A stretch of 64,000 bases of DNA from positions 62,001 to 126,000 of the forward strand of contig JAEQBH010007365.1 in assembly GCA_016808115.1 (NCBI GenBank), written 5' to 3'. Below are positions 21,850-33,900 of the stretch, piece after piece (position 1 is the stretch's first letter; the number at the start of each line of letters is the position of its first letter). The notes under the pieces are model-generated. The model was given only the letters and a program-made list of their open reading frames with translations, had not been told where the DNA came from and ran no database searches. A program made the translations under genes and the position numbers. This stretch comes from Tetrastigma voinierianum. Lineage: Eukaryota; Streptophyta; Magnoliopsida; Vitales; Vitaceae.

Positions 21850-22200
21850 CGACATTCATGACGATTCGGTTGGTGAATCTTGTCATGTTGTCATTAAGTA
21901 ATGTGATTTCACATTTAATAGTACAATCTCACATATGACTATAAAGTGACATTCACGACGATTCGGTTGTGAATCTTGTCTTGTTGTCATTCGATAGCGA
22001 TGTAGATTTCACATTCAATATTAAATATCACATATGGCTATAAGTTAACATTCCAGTGGAATTGAGTTGGTGAATCCTGCCTTGTTTGTCATTCAGTAGT
22101 GATGTGACTTCACATTAAACAAATACGGTTACCTTCATGACAAATTCGATTTGGTGAATCGAATCATGTTGGTCATTCAGCATGCATTTTAAATCCAATT
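21850..22200 (-). repeat. Tandem ~100-bp sub-repeats inside the LTR
   Basis: Four imperfect units begin near 21,852, 21,950, 22,050 and 22,130. Each carries GACGATTCGGTTGGTGAATC, then TTGTTGTCATTC and ATTTCACATT. Confidence 0.75.
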
Positions 22201-22624
22201 TACTCACATGCGATGAAATTCATATAGTTAATCTGCAGCGCATATGCAAATATTTTACAAACATATCGAATACTAATGATTCAAATCAATGTATATATAT
22301 ATATATTTTACAAATAGAACTTGAAATGAGAATTGAGTCACAGAGAATAGACCAATTTATAGATCCCTTTTCTCTTTCGATACTAGTCCTAGGTCAGGTT
22401 GTTGTCTTCACCCGCACCTAGTCAAATATAATTTCTCCACTCTTAATGGTTGAACGATTATTCGTGCTAGCGGCTTGCAGAACATGAGTGCGATGCGTTT
22501 TTCATTTAGTTTTATCCTTACTTGAACCCCCATTAATCATTTATTCGGGTCTTTAAACTAAACTATTGGTGTAAGAATACAAGGTGTTTGAAAACAAAAA
22601 TCCAAAATTTTGCCCTCTGTGAGC

Positions 22625-22800
22625 CGGTAGCTATCTTGTGAGGCGTAGCCTTCTTCACATTGCGACATAGGCTTTCCTACAGCATGCAGGGGAGGCCATT
22701 TTGGCCTCTCGGCCTCGTCGCGGTGAGGCATCCCACGTTGCGGCGTAGGGCTACACTGCGCGGCGTAGGTTTCCTCTGACAGGCGTGAGGAGCTCAGCTC
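22625..22800. repeat. GC-rich short repeats
   Basis: The motif GGCGTAG and variants recur about every 25 bases (GAGGCGTAGCC, TTGCGGCGTAGGG, GCGCGGCGTAGG) in an otherwise AT-rich LTR. A related CGCGGCGTG motif is repeated in element C. Confidence 0.6.
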
Positions 22801-23531
22801 TGCAATTTCCAGTTTTTGTTATTTTGAGATTTTTCTCCAAAAATCCTCAAAATCCCAAAACAAATCATGGGAATCACTCCCAATAACCTCCTAATATTAA
22901 TCTAAACCAACCATGAGCAAAACCCATGGATGAATTAGGGTTTTCTAACGAACATCATTTAAAGAAATCTGAGTTGATTCTTGCTTAAATCCCTTTGAAT
23001 TTTCTTCACCTAAGATGCTTGATCACTTAGAAGCAAGGAATGAGGATGATCTCCCACCAAAATCACTTCTTCTTGCAAAACTCTATCTTTCTCCTCTCAT
23101 TCTCTTCTCAAAACGTTTTTGGCACAATGTGCCTTTCTAAGACCAAATGTGGTCTTAAGTCACTTATTCATTATAAGGCCATGTTTGGCTTTCTCATTAA
23201 ATCCCATTTTCTATTTTTCTCACTTAAAACTTACTAATCTCCTTATTTGCACATTCACTTATCATTTATTTCACATTAGCATTTAAGCTTATCATTTGAC
23301 CCTTAGGTCCTTATTTTACATATTTCCAAATTTTCCTTTTTTAAGCAGGTTTTATTTAAGTTCATTGATTCTCATTTAGTATATAATATTTAATCATATG
23401 CTCTCATTCATTTCACTTTCACAATTTAACGATTTGCTCGATTTTACTGAAAAAACTGATTTGGCTCAATTCATACCCGGAATATATAATAAAATTATTA
23501 TAAAAATTATAGGGTATTTTTGGGGTGTTAC

Positions 23532-24532
23532 ATGGTCCCTGGGCTGCTTGGCCCACGATGTGAAGCGGCCCCAACCCACTTTCCATATTAAAACTAATAG
23601 GCCTTCACCCAGGCCCGGAAATATTTGAGCCCAGTCTACATGAAGTCGAGTGTCCCTCCCCCAGAGCCGGCCTTAGGGTAGCACGTTTAGAGTTCCAAGT
23701 TCCCCAATCGGCCGTCCTCCTACTTATGGCAAGTTCGCTATGGACAAATGGATAAAAGCGGTAAATACATAAAAGGTATTTATCCACGAATTTCCTAGTT
23801 TCTAAATCCCTTACTTCTCGGAAGGTTAATCCTTGATAAGAAAGAATTAGTCTTTGTTAAGAAAAAAAAATATTTTGTTCCTAAAAAAAAGGAGATTCTT
23901 ATTGAAGAAAGAGGGGGAAGGGTTCGTGAACCGCTTTCAATGAATCAGGAGGATTCCCATGATGAAAAGGTATGCAATCCCCACTATGCTAACTTTCTTC
24001 TTCTTCATCTCCGTATTTTTACTGACTTAATCATCGAAGAGGCCCACTGTCACTGGATCACCCTTTTTTACAGATTTACATTGCATCGTTAATGCCCAGA
24101 GGTTAGATGATTAAGGTAACAACAAAACTTAGATTTAGACTTATGTGCATTTTCATTGGGATTTATCCTTCTTTTGATACTACAAAAATTCTTCCCCACT
24201 AAGGACTCAATGGAAATATAATTATTTACTAGAGATTTGATATTTTGTTGAATTGATTTATTTCCAAAAATTAACTATCAGTAATTTAAAATTAATTTAA
24301 TTAATCAGACTTTCAATAATTATTCACTCGAGATATGATATTTTGTTTTGTTTTTTTTTTTTTTTTGAAGCTAGATATGATATTATGTTAAATCGATTTA
24401 TCAAATAATGAAATATTTTAAAAATCTCGGATTTATTTCAAAATTAATAATCGTATTTTAAGGGAATTGTCTAAAGTAATCATATTCCCGATTCTATTTG
24501 GATCTTTGATTTGGTTTACGATTTTAAAAATA

Positions 24533-24577
<45 letters not shown>

Positions 24578-24841
24578 CATATATATATATATATATTGAA
24601 ATGACTCATATAATACCTTTTTATTTCTTAATTTAATTTTTACTATATTCTTAATTCTAAAATTATTTTTGACAAAAATTTAAAACTATGTTTATCTTTA
24701 AATATTTTTTGATCAATTTTAAAATCATAATTATCCTCAAATTGGTATTCGATTCTTAAAGGAATCTAACTATAAATAGAAATATTCTATTTAAAAGGTG
24801 ATGTGAACTTTTACACTTTTAATGGCCTTTTACACCTAGTA
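23532..24841. other. Sequence between two LTRs, no gene seen
   Basis: Positions 23,532-23,740 are GC-rich and look like decayed LTR sequence (GCCCACGATGTGAAGCGGCC). The remainder is AT-rich. It includes a TA microsatellite at 24,537-24,596 and a T-run near 24,350. I see no coding motif. Confidence 0.45.
24537..24596. repeat. (TA)n microsatellite
   Basis: About 60 bases of TA repeat, interrupted once by AACAT. Confidence 0.95.
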
Positions 24842-25564
24842 TGGAACGTCCTAAAAATATCATAACAGTTTTATAACATATTCAGGGTATAAAACAAATT
24901 AAATTATATTTTTTCGCTGTTTAAATAGTTAAAAAACGAAAAAAATGATAAAAGTCGAAAATTTTACAGGAGCCAAATAATTTGGTAAAAAATGTCAAAT
25001 GAGGACCTAGGTTCATATTAATTAATGTAAGTGCCAAAGTATAAATGAGATGAAATGAAGCTTTAAAATGAAAAAAAAAAAAAGAGAAATGATGAATTAA
25101 TGTGTAGCCAAACGTGGCCTTAGTCCTGTAATTGACAAAAGACCAATTTTTGGTCTTTGAATGCCATAACCCACATCTTAGGCAAAGGGGAGAGGAGAGA
25201 TAGGAGCTGTATAGTTGAGGAAAAAGAGAGAAACTTGGTGATTTTCCTCCTTATGATCCATGATTTAGGTAATAAAAAATAGAAAGAAGAAGAAAGAAGA
25301 AGATTAAAAGAGATTTGAGGTAAGTAAACCAAACCCTAACCCCTCATTTTCTTGTGTTTGGGTTGGGGAAAACCCCAAATTTGAATAAAAGTGTTTTTAT
25401 TAGTTGCTCTAAGTTGTTTTTGGTTGTTTGATTGGTTGTGGTCCTCAAATGAAGAATTTTTGTATAAAGGAAATGTTGGGTTTTTAGGGGAGATGTTGTC
25501 AAAATTTTCTCAAAACGGTATTTTGTTTTAAGCGTAGCTATGCAATAACTAAAATTCGAATTGG

Positions 25565-25852
25565 TGATTGAGTTTTGGGTAAACTAAACTTCTAGAAAAA
25601 CAAATCTCCCTGAAATAAGTGTATTCAAATTTGAACCTCATTGAACCCATAAATTCTTCAAAAGTGAGGCTATGTTTTTGGGTCAATTCTGATTCAGTTT
25701 TGATAAAGTTTTGGTGTTTGGAGCAGTTTTAGTATTTGGCCATAACTTGGCCATCACTCATCCGAATTGAGTTATTTAAATTTTTGGGTAAACTAGAATT
25801 TTAGGAAAACAAATCTCCTTGAAATAAGTGTATTTAAATTTGGACTTCATTG
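25565..25852 (+). repeat. ~205-bp tandem sub-repeats, left part
   Basis: Units run from GGGTAAACTA through TAGAAAAACAAATCTCC, then GAAATAAGTGTATT, TTGGTGTTTGGAG and CATAACTTGGCCATCACTCA. Copies begin near 25,577 and 25,788. The series continues after element D at 33,448-33,900. Confidence 0.8.
25848..25852. repeat. Target-site duplication of element D, left copy
   Basis: CATTG precedes the TGAAGG terminus of element D and is repeated after its other end at 33,448-33,452. Confidence 0.9.
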
Positions 25853-26431
25853 TGAAGGAAAAACACACAGCGGAAGCATGGATCTAGCAATATGATTAAA
25901 CATGCAACTGTATCTAAAATTCAATATTAAATAAAATTACCTGTAGATTTGCGAGATCAGTCGACTAGACTTCTAGATCGACCACCAACCGGCAATCTAC
26001 AGTCGGATCTCTGGCGGCGGCCGCGCAACCAGTCTGCGATCGATCTACGGTCGGTAATGCGCGTCCAGATCTTCAGTCTGTCACCGAGGGTGGTATGGAT
26101 GTGTGTGGGCACAATGAATCGGGCGATAGGCGAGATCTTCGAACACTTAGAAAAAAGCCAAGAATACGAAGAATTCTTTCTTTTCTCTTGTTACTGTGAT
26201 ACTCAAAAATATATGAAAAAACTCAAAAGAAAACCTTAAAACCCACATTCATCAAGGAATAGCGTTCATATAATAAATTATATTTATTATAAATAACAGT
26301 TCATATAATAAATTATATTTTATTTATAAAAAACCGTTCATATAATAAATTACATATTTTATTATAAATTTATAATTTATACATATATTTGAGAATACTA
26401 AGTGGGACCCGAGAGCACATAATTCTTAACA
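25853..26431 (-). repeat. 3' LTR of element D
   Basis: On the sense strand it starts TGTTAAGAATTATGTGC and ends CCTTCA. It contains two to three ~45-bp AT-rich units (TTCATATAATAAATTATA) at 26,265-26,370. It matches 32,860-33,447 throughout. Confidence 0.9.
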
Positions 26432-26448
26432 ATCTCCGGCTTGCTCTT
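26432..26448 (-). promoter_or_regulatory. Polypurine tract of element D
   Basis: The sense strand reads AAGAGCAAGCCGGAGAT directly before the 3' LTR. It is purine-rich and primes second-strand DNA synthesis. Confidence 0.7.
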
Positions 26449-27640
26449 GATCTGAGCTTGAGCATAAATGAAACCATGTAGCTTCGACTTTTGTGTTCTA
26501 TGGTTCCATTGCGATATGAGCTCATACTTTCCCTGAGCTAGCACAGGGATCAATTTATTATTAATTAAGGCTCCTTATAATTGAAAGCAATTATCTGTCC
26601 AGAGTTGCCACTCCACTAAGGCCAGTTGAACTCCGAATTAATAATATTGATATATGTTAATTTCCTCCATTGTAAAATATCGATAATTAATTGATTATAT
26701 TTATCATCGATTAATTATTTTAATCTTGATTTAACAGTTTCTCTAATGGATCAAATACCTTGGCTGGTGACTATTACATCAATGCAAGAAACATATCAAG
26801 GATATTTCTTCATTCACATTTTTTGTTTATTTCATAAATGCGGTAATTAAGCGATCCGTTCTCAGAATCATCTAGGTATTGGCCGTCAAAATAGGCCTAC
26901 ATATTGTGATTCAAAGGCAAATAATTATTCAATTACCTATTAAAATAAACTCGGGATTGAGAAAAATAATAATCAAATATCACTTGAATTTAATTCCTTT
27001 CATGAAAATTTAACTAATTAAATCTTTCTTTGATCCTATCAATGCAAACATAATGCACCAATATTTTATAATAACCAAGACGATTATTTCATAAAATAAT
27101 GCGATCTAAATAAAGCGTCAACTGTTCGATAGCTGTGATCTTATTCCATTGAGTATGAACTTATGATCATGTCTTCCATGGAGCGTATCCATATGACCAT
27201 ATCTTGCATAATTGTCACGGACAATACGAAAAATACTAGTGTGCACAAGGTGAAATTAATACCTCATTGAAATTTTATTAACACAGAGAAAAATACAATA
27301 GTACCTGTCTTGCTGCTTCCAAAATAAAAAACTCCCTGAATCTAAAATAGAGTGCATTAATCTCTAACACCCATGAATCTACATGTCTTCCAGAAAGCTT
27401 GAGCAGGTAGAGCCTTTGTGAATGGGTCATGAGTTTTCCTCATCTTTGGTAACCCCACTTGTGTCTCCTCGCTCGATGATGTCTCGGATCAAGTGGTACT
27501 TCCTCTCAGTAATGTTTTTGTTTCTTGTGATACCTTAGTTCTTTGGGTATTAACTCTGACCCCACTTGTTGTCCACACGATGGGGTAATGGGCGACACAC
27601 TTTGGGTATCACACGAAGATCCATATTGACTCTTGACCAC
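26449..27640 (-). other. 3' non-coding region of element D
   Basis: An AT-rich stretch of about 1.2 kb lies between the RNase H end and the polypurine tract. I see no protein motif until RNase H residues begin near 27.7 kb. Confidence 0.5.
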
Positions 27641-27649
27641 GACTTCCTG

Positions 27650-28250
27650 CCATTGCCTCGAAACGACAACATATTAAACCTGTGGTGGAATGCGCTGCCT
27701 GCATTATGTTTAATACTCCTCCAGAACTGACTCCCGCACGTATAGATGTAAACACATAACCCGGTGAATTCCTTGGTCGATATCCTTGGAAATTAAGTGC
27801 ATGAAACTGATGGTTTTCTAAACTCCCAACTGGAATATACCCCCCAGCATATAATCTCTTGTTCTCCTTAGATACTTAAGTATGTAGCTGCGCAATCGGT
27901 GTTCTTCAGGGATCATATTGATCTTAGGCTTCTGACTCCCCTTTGCATAACGGATATACGGCTGGTACATAACATGGCATACATGAGACCTCCTACGGCC
28001 CAGGGGCATGGGTATCCTGCTCATGTATTTCTCGCTCGGGAGTTTTTGGTGATTGCTCCTTGAAAGATGAATTCCATGTCTAAAGGGTAAGGATCCCTTT
28101 TTGGGATTTTCCATGTTAAACACATTAAATTTTTATCAATATAGAGCTTGAGATAGTGCCAACAACTTATTCTTAGGTCTCGTATAAGTTTGATTCGAGA
28201 ATATGGTGGCTTCTCCCAGGAGTCTTTCATATCAAGCTGTTTATACGACC
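27650..28250 (-). pseudogene. RNase H and end of reverse transcriptase, element D
   Basis: The minus strand shows QLDMKDSWEKP near 28,235-28,200, FNMENPKKGSLPFRHGIHLS near 28,120-28,060, MSRIPMPLGR-like residues, and LKYLRRTRDYML near 27,880-27,845. This is the typical copia series from the end of reverse transcriptase into RNase H. Several frame changes occur. Confidence 0.85.
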
Positions 28251-28840
28251 CGATCTTTTACGACAACACTTGTTTTATGTTTCAGATGCTGATATGTCAT
28301 CGTAAGGGTAGAAAAACTACCTTACATTACTTGGATTCTTTTGTAAACACAAGGTTCATCAGGGCTTTTCTCAAAACCAAAAGAAGTAATGGCCTGATCA
28401 AACCTGATGTTCCATGATCTGGATGCTTGCTTAAGTCCATAAATGGACCTTTGCAACTTGCATACCATGTGTTCTTTGCCTTTAGCTTTGAACCCGCCGG
28501 TTCTTTGCATGTAGATGTCACTCATTGAGTACCATTAAAAATTTGTTTGACATCCATCTGCCCGAATCTCGTAATCGAGACCGCGGCTCTGACTAAAGAA
28601 TCGGATAGATTAGCTTGTAGCTCTTGGCGGTTTCTTCATAATCCTATCCCTCTTTTTGGGTATAGCCTTTTTGCCACCAATCTAGCTTTGAAGGTTTCCA
28701 CCTTCCCATCGATCCTCTTTTCTCTTATGAAATCCCTTACACCACTATTGGTTTTACCCGGGTGCCTCTGAAGACGGGCTGGTGGAATACATAGATTCAT
28801 TTCTTGGTCCATGGCTTTTGCCACTCTGTACATCACATCT
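28251..28840 (-). pseudogene. Reverse transcriptase core, element D
   Basis: GKVETFKARLVAK (about 28,710-28,670), QMDVKQIFNG (about 28,565-28,535, first catalytic Asp), KLQRSIYGLKQASRSWNIRF (28,460-28,400) and FGFEKSPDEPCVYKR (28,380-28,335) are all in normal copia order. The second active-site motif is damaged: Asp-Asp-Ile remains near 28,300 but the preceding Tyr is lost. Confidence 0.9.
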
Positions 28841-29560
28841 TCCAGTGCTTCTTGTAATTGATGGGATCATCTTCTTGTCAATAGCAATAACTTGGTAAGA
28901 CTACTTTATGAAGACATATCATGAGGCTTAAAGCGCTACTACATCCTCTGACGAAATCGCTAGTTTGTGGTTCATTATTACGAACTGTAAGGTACTAGTT
29001 CCTCTTGTCTGGCTCTTGAGTTCTGGTTCCACATGTATTGGATCTTGTTACTTGGTTCCCACCTGTGCTTGTTCACCTTAATTTTGTTTTCCTCTTGAAC
29101 ATGCGTGAGAATGGAGGTGGTATTAGAGGCAAGACAGCCCGGTGGTTCAGTTTGTTCTTGGTACGAGTCAAGCTCCTCAGTGTATTTTGCCTCTTGGGTT
29201 TGAAATTGCTTATATAGTCTTCCTCGAAAAGTTGCGTGAGTACTCACAATAACCTTTTATCGAAGGACTATAAAATAGTCCACCTCTCGTTCCTTTAGGG
29301 TAATGACAAACATGCAAACCTCTGTACGCAATTCCAACTTATTTGGATCCTTTCTTAAGACATGTGCGGGAGCACCCCATGTCGGATATGGCTTAAACTG
29401 GCTTGCGCCCTTTCCTGATGATGCAGTAGGTGTCTTAGGAACCGTTTTAGAAGAGGCCCCAGAATTCGAAGATGCATTGCGGTTTCTATGGCATATCCCC
29501 AGCTTGATATAGGTGAGATGAATAACTAAGCATTGACCTCCTGTATCTGTGAGTTACATT
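28841..29560 (-). pseudogene. Integrase C-terminal part and linker, element D
   Basis: This is a hydrophilic region between the integrase core and reverse transcriptase with fragments such as YEEPSNKI-like residues near 29.1 kb. No catalytic motif is readable. It is assigned from position. Confidence 0.45.
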
Positions 29561-29599
29561 TCTTCTTCCATGACTCCGTTTCTGAAATTGTTCAAATCG

Positions 29600-30060
29600 C
29601 GATAGTTGTGAAACTATCCTCTTGAGTCAAGTAAGACTTAAACTCTCGAGATAGAGTATTCACCACCTCGGTCGGGGCCAGAAGCTCTTTGATATGGAGT
29701 CCTAATTGCTTTTGCCCTTTCGGCCTTATACTCTCGAAATTTAGTAGAAAGTTTGGACTTTTGGCGCGTTAAGGTAAATATATCCATATCTTGAAGTGAG
29801 TCATCTGTAAAGGTGACAAAATACTCATACCCTCCTGGCTTGGACATTTATTGGTCGCACACATCGATATGCACAATTCAGACGGTTTGGTTCTTGCGAT
29901 ATCCTTGGCTTTAAAAAGACCTTACCCAGTGTTTGCCGAAACAAGATTCACATCTTGGTATGGAGTTCGAAGTCTAGGAAGTTAAGATCCACTTTTGCAA
30001 ACCATGAATCCTATTAGGATTAATATGACCTAATCGCAAATGCGAAGAGTACGTTTCATT
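29600..30060 (-). pseudogene. Integrase zinc-binding and core region, element D
   Basis: SHLRLGHINPNRI (about 30,045-30,005, minus) is the GAG-pre-integrase motif of copia elements. GGYEYFVTFTDD (about 29,835-29,800) starts the catalytic core with its Asp pair. KFREYKAE follows near 29,740, and then a damaged SDRGGEY-type motif (PDRGGEY) near 29,670. Integrase inserts the cDNA into host DNA. Confidence 0.85.
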
Positions 30061-30439
30061 TGAGCTTTCTTTTCTTGGCTGAGTGATCATGCTTATCAAC
30101 AATTTCGATGAAATTAAAACATCATAGGACATAGGACTTCAAATAATAAGACATCTATCAAATCACATTGCAAAATAAACTGAAGTTGAACTTCTTATTG
30201 TAATAAAAGGAATTAAATTCCTTTATTAAGCCTTGTTCAAATAAACAACTAACGAAATTAAATTCCTTTTAAAATCGATACATATAAGCGATCTACTAAA
30301 CATAAAGTCTTATCATTATTGAAAAATAATTTCTACTTGTCCTAATGCTTTAAACGGAGACATGTTCTTCGACAGCCTGAAAACCTCTGTTCTGTCGACC
30401 AAGCTAGTTTATGCGAACCAACGCAAAGTAACGGACATA

Positions 30440-30480
30440 GTTAGTGAAGCTCTGAATCGATGATCCATTTATCATTATAA
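30440..30480 (-). pseudogene. Aspartic protease active site, element D
   Basis: KWIIDS (minus, 30,469-30,451) matches the start of the copia protease motif W-I-I-D-S-G-A. One G appears to be missing, so the frame breaks after the Ser. Confidence 0.65.
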
Positions 30481-30514
30481 TTCTCCACTAAACAAGCAAT
30501 ACATTTAAATTACC

Positions 30515-30575
30515 CGTACCTTGCTTTTGGCGATAGAGGCAATTACGCTTCCAGTGACCATAATAGCGCGACACT
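30515..30575 (-). pseudogene. Gag zinc knuckle, element D
   Basis: CRYYGHWKRNC on the minus strand matches the CX2CX4HX4C nucleic-acid-binding knuckle typical of copia gag (G-H-W-K-R-N-C). Its second Cys is replaced or lost in this sequence. Confidence 0.7.
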
Positions 30576-30579
30576 TGCC

Positions 30580-32840
30580 TTTCAGCTTCTTCTATAGCGG
30601 TGGTTTTGGTAAGCGGTACACGACCCGCCTGCTTGTTCTTATTCTTTTTCCGCCCCTTAGAGTTCGGCTTTGGGGCAGAAGAAATGACCGCCGGTCGTAT
30701 GAACCAGCGACTTTTTCAAGCTTCCGGCACTTTGAATTCATGCATCAACTCTGTAGGAGTTAGATCCATCTTGTTCATATTATAATTAACTTTAAGGCGA
30801 GTAAAGCGATCGGGTGAGTTGAATGTAAGTCAATTTGGGACCTTTGCTCCATCTTAAATCCCAAACACTTGACAGTTGAGATGTGACATCATTTTGGGAA
30901 TGATGATCGTCCTCGCGCTTCCCGATCACGTTTCTAGTGTTCATTATAGCCTAGCTATGACGCATATAAAGAACTTGTTGATTGTGCAAACATCTTGTCG
31001 AGGAAATTACGGATCATTTACTGCTCAGCTCAGGATGAGATATTGTCCTTTCAGATATTTAGCAACTTGGCAAGAATATAGCGTGATGATATGTTGCCTT
31101 GTCGGATCGTAGTCTTTTGACTTGGTCGGATGCATTTCTTTGCGAGCTCATTGGGCTTTGGTGTGGTTAGGACAAACTTGAGTTTTTCAAAATCGGAAAC
31201 GATATCTGAGTTGGTTTTCCATTCCCACTATAATTATTTCCATCCATAGGCTTTTGACTCAAAATCATTGCAAATTAGGTTAAATGATGCCATTTTTAAG
31301 AAAAAAATACACTAGTATTAAAAAGTAATATCTTACAATAAACATAATCTTAAAATTTAGTTAATCCCAAGCTATTTACATTTGTATAAACAAGATATTT
31401 AGTTTCGAATTCCTCATATTAGTTAAAATGAATATTTATAACAAACTAAATTTGATGTGAAATGATTAGTATCCTACTAAGTTGGTTCAGAGGAAGATGG
31501 GAGTCCTGACGGACTAAGCAAATCACATGCAGACGAACTTTCCTAGATAATACATAATCATTTCACTCTAATTGTTTCAAAACTTTGGGCACTTAATAAA
31601 AATATCATAAGCCTCGTTGGGAGGTAATAATTAAATTAAGTTTGAATATTTTTTAACCATTGTTTAATTTCAAAATTATCTTTAATATCCAGATTGTAGA
31701 CGTTGGGCGATCAATCTTATTAAAATTTTGAAACTTGGTGAGATCACAATCCAATAAAATCCAACCATGTTTATCAGATTTGAGGCATCACATGATCATT
31801 TTATTATTAGACCCACAATGAAACCCTTAGGTTTAAAATTAATTAAATTAATTAAAGCCTTCACCATTCAATATTTTAAATAATAGGGATTTTCTAAAAT
31901 TATTTCAAAAAAAAACCAAATAATTTTCCATAATAATTATTAAACTAGATAATAGAGATACTTAATAATTATTATGCACATGTAGTGCGTGATGCAAATT
32001 TATAGCACCACCTATTCTATATGGCATGTTATCACATAAAACATGTTATAAGCATATATAATTTAAACCATTCACAAAAGCATTAATTAAATAACCTTCA
32101 ATCCATGGTTTTCTAAAAAATTAAAATTGGGCCTATTAAAAATATCCTGGGTTCTTGGGCCCCGATTATTTTTCACAGTTACAAAGGCATAAAGGCCAAA
32201 ACTAAAATAATTAAAACCTAAAACCCTAACATGTTCTAATTTGAAGGGTAGTAGGTCATGAGTCACTTTGAATCAACGGCGGGAAGAACCACGTGCTGCG
32301 GCGAGCGCGGAAGTAGGCGCCCAGCGTCCGCGCACGGCCCTGCGCTAAGACCTCAGTGAGTGGAGTGTGGGAAGCTTCCCGCCGGCGCGTGTAGGCGTAG
32401 CCCGGCGTTCGGGCGCCGCCGTCCGTCAAACGCGTCTCCTCCTCCTCTAACGTTTCCACGGTGGTGCATTACGAGATGGTGTCGAGATCTTCTCAGAGCT
32501 TTCCAAATAATGAAGGGTGTCTGATTCTGAGATTGGAAATTTAAAATTACAGCTATTTTTAATTAAAAAAAAAAAATGTAAATAATAAATAAAACCGAAG
32601 AAACTGATCTTATGACCTGACCTCACATTTACAAACAAAAAATTAATACAATCAAAAATCTACCATGGATCGAAGTAGAAACCATTAAAATAATACATCC
32701 ATTCATAGACAAAAATCATAAAATTATAGAGATCTAATCATAGATCTAACAACAAATAGAACCTAGGTGCCATATACTAAATCGGCTTATCAAAGAATTA
32801 CATGCATTATTGAATACCTAGATACACATATCTAATCATA
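30580..32840 (-). pseudogene. Gag N-terminal part and 5' leader, element D
   Basis: The region between the zinc knuckle and the 5' LTR should hold gag (to about 31.3 kb) and the leader. Only scattered gag-like residues are readable. The leader is AT-rich except for a sharply GC-rich patch at about 32,275-32,465. Confidence 0.45.
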
Positions 32841-32859
32841 GCATGCTTTCGATACCAAT
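32841..32859 (-). promoter_or_regulatory. Primer-binding site of element D
   Basis: The sense strand after the 5' LTR reads ATTGGTATCGAAAGC. TGGTATC matches the 3' end complement of initiator tRNA-Met (TGGTATCAGAGC) with small differences. Confidence 0.75.
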
Positions 32860-33447
32860 TGAAGGAAAAACACCACCGGCGGAAGCATGGATCTATGATA
32901 TGATTAAACATCATTTGTATATATTCAATATTAAATAAAATTACCTATGTAGATTTGCGGTCAGGTGACTAGACTCTGGATCGGCCACCGACGTGATCTA
33001 CTTAGTCGGATGCAATGTGACCTGTGACAACGATCTGCGGAGTCGATCTACGGATCGTGTCTGCCCAGTGAGTCAGATCTTCAGGATCATCATAGAGTGT
33101 GGAGTATGGATGTGTGTGGGCCTATTAGATCAGGGCAGTAGGGCGAGATCTTAGAACACTTGAAAAAAAAGCCAAGAATAGAAAAATTCTTTCTTTTCTC
33201 TTATTACGTATTCTCAAAAAAATGCCCTTGAAAAAAAAAAAAAACTCAAGAAAACCTTAAAACCCATTACATCAAGGAATAGCGTTCATATAATAAATTA
33301 TATTTATTATAAATAGCAGATTCATATAATAAATTATATTTATTTATAAAAAACGTTCATATAATAAAGTATATTTATTATAAATTTATAATTTATACAT
33401 ATATTTGAGAATACTAAGTGGGACCCAAGAGCACATAATTGCTAACA
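32860..33447 (-). repeat. 5' LTR of element D
   Basis: 588 bases, sense start TGTTAGCAATTATGTGC, sense end CCTTCA. It is homologous to 25,853-26,431 with substitutions and small indels. Confidence 0.9.
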
Positions 33448-33900
33448 CATTGGACCCAGAAATTCGTCAAAATTGAGGCTCTGTTTTCGAGTCAATTCTA
33501 GTTCAGTTGTGATACAGTTTTGGTGTTTGGAGTAGTTTCGGTATTTAGGTCATAACTTGGCCATCACTAATCCGAATTGAGTAATTCAAAGTTCTGGGTA
33601 AACTAAACTTCTAGGAGAACAAATCTTCCAGAAATAATTATATCCAAATACGGACCCCATTGAACCTAGAAAATTTGTCAAAATGAGGCTTTGTTTTTGG
33701 GTCAGTCTGTTTTAGTTAAATCTGATTTGATGTTTAGAGTTGTTTAAATTTAGGTCATAGCAATTAAATCACTCATCAGAATGAGTAATTCAAATTTTTA
33801 GGTAAACTAGATTTTTAGGAGAACAAATCTTTCTGAAATAAGTGTATCAAAATTTGGACCCTATTGAACCCAGAAAATTCGTCAAATTGAGGCATATCGA
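33448..33900 (+). repeat. ~205-bp tandem sub-repeats, right part
   Basis: Units near 33,448, 33,596 and 33,803 carry CCCAGAAATTCGTCAAAATT, GGTCATAACTTGGCCATCAC and GGAGAACAAATCTT. They match the units at 25,565-25,852. Confidence 0.8.

Larger units (their letters stand above)
21338..23531 (-). mobile_element. Chromovirus-type LTR (lone)
   Basis: On the minus strand it starts TGTAACACCCCAAAAATACC at 23,531, the classic start of Tekay/Del-type Gypsy LTRs. Next comes a GA-rich leader near 23,100 and AACCCTAATTCATCCATGGG. A GAAAATGCTTAG segment near 21,680 is shared with the LTR ending at 35.4 kb. Element A is inserted at or near its far end, so the left border is unclear. No internal genes are attached. 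Confidence 0.6.
24842..25852 (+). mobile_element. Chromovirus-type LTR, left part (split by copia element D)
   Basis: It starts TGGAACGTCCTAAAAATATC, a degenerate match to the TGTAACACCCC start of the LTR at 23.5 kb. It continues with a GA-rich leader (25,190-25,320) and AACCCTAACCCC. It breaks at CATTG, where element D is inserted, and resumes at 33,448. Confidence 0.6.
25853..33447 (-). mobile_element. Element D: Ty1/copia LTR retrotransposon, nearly full length
   Basis: This 7.6-kb element has LTRs of 579 and 588 bases and a perfect CATTG duplication. Sense strand is minus. Right to left it shows 5' LTR, a primer-binding site for initiator tRNA-Met, gag with a zinc knuckle, protease, integrase, reverse transcriptase, RNase H, a polypurine tract and the 3' LTR. 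Integrase before reverse transcriptase is diagnostic of copia elements. Frames are broken by many indels. The lineage within copia was not decided; the RNase H region resembles Tnt1-type annotations. Confidence 0.9.

Noticed and set aside
32256..32459. 67-codon minus-strand open frame in the leader of element D
   Set aside because: It is confined to the GC-rich patch, where stop codons are rare, and lacks any motif.
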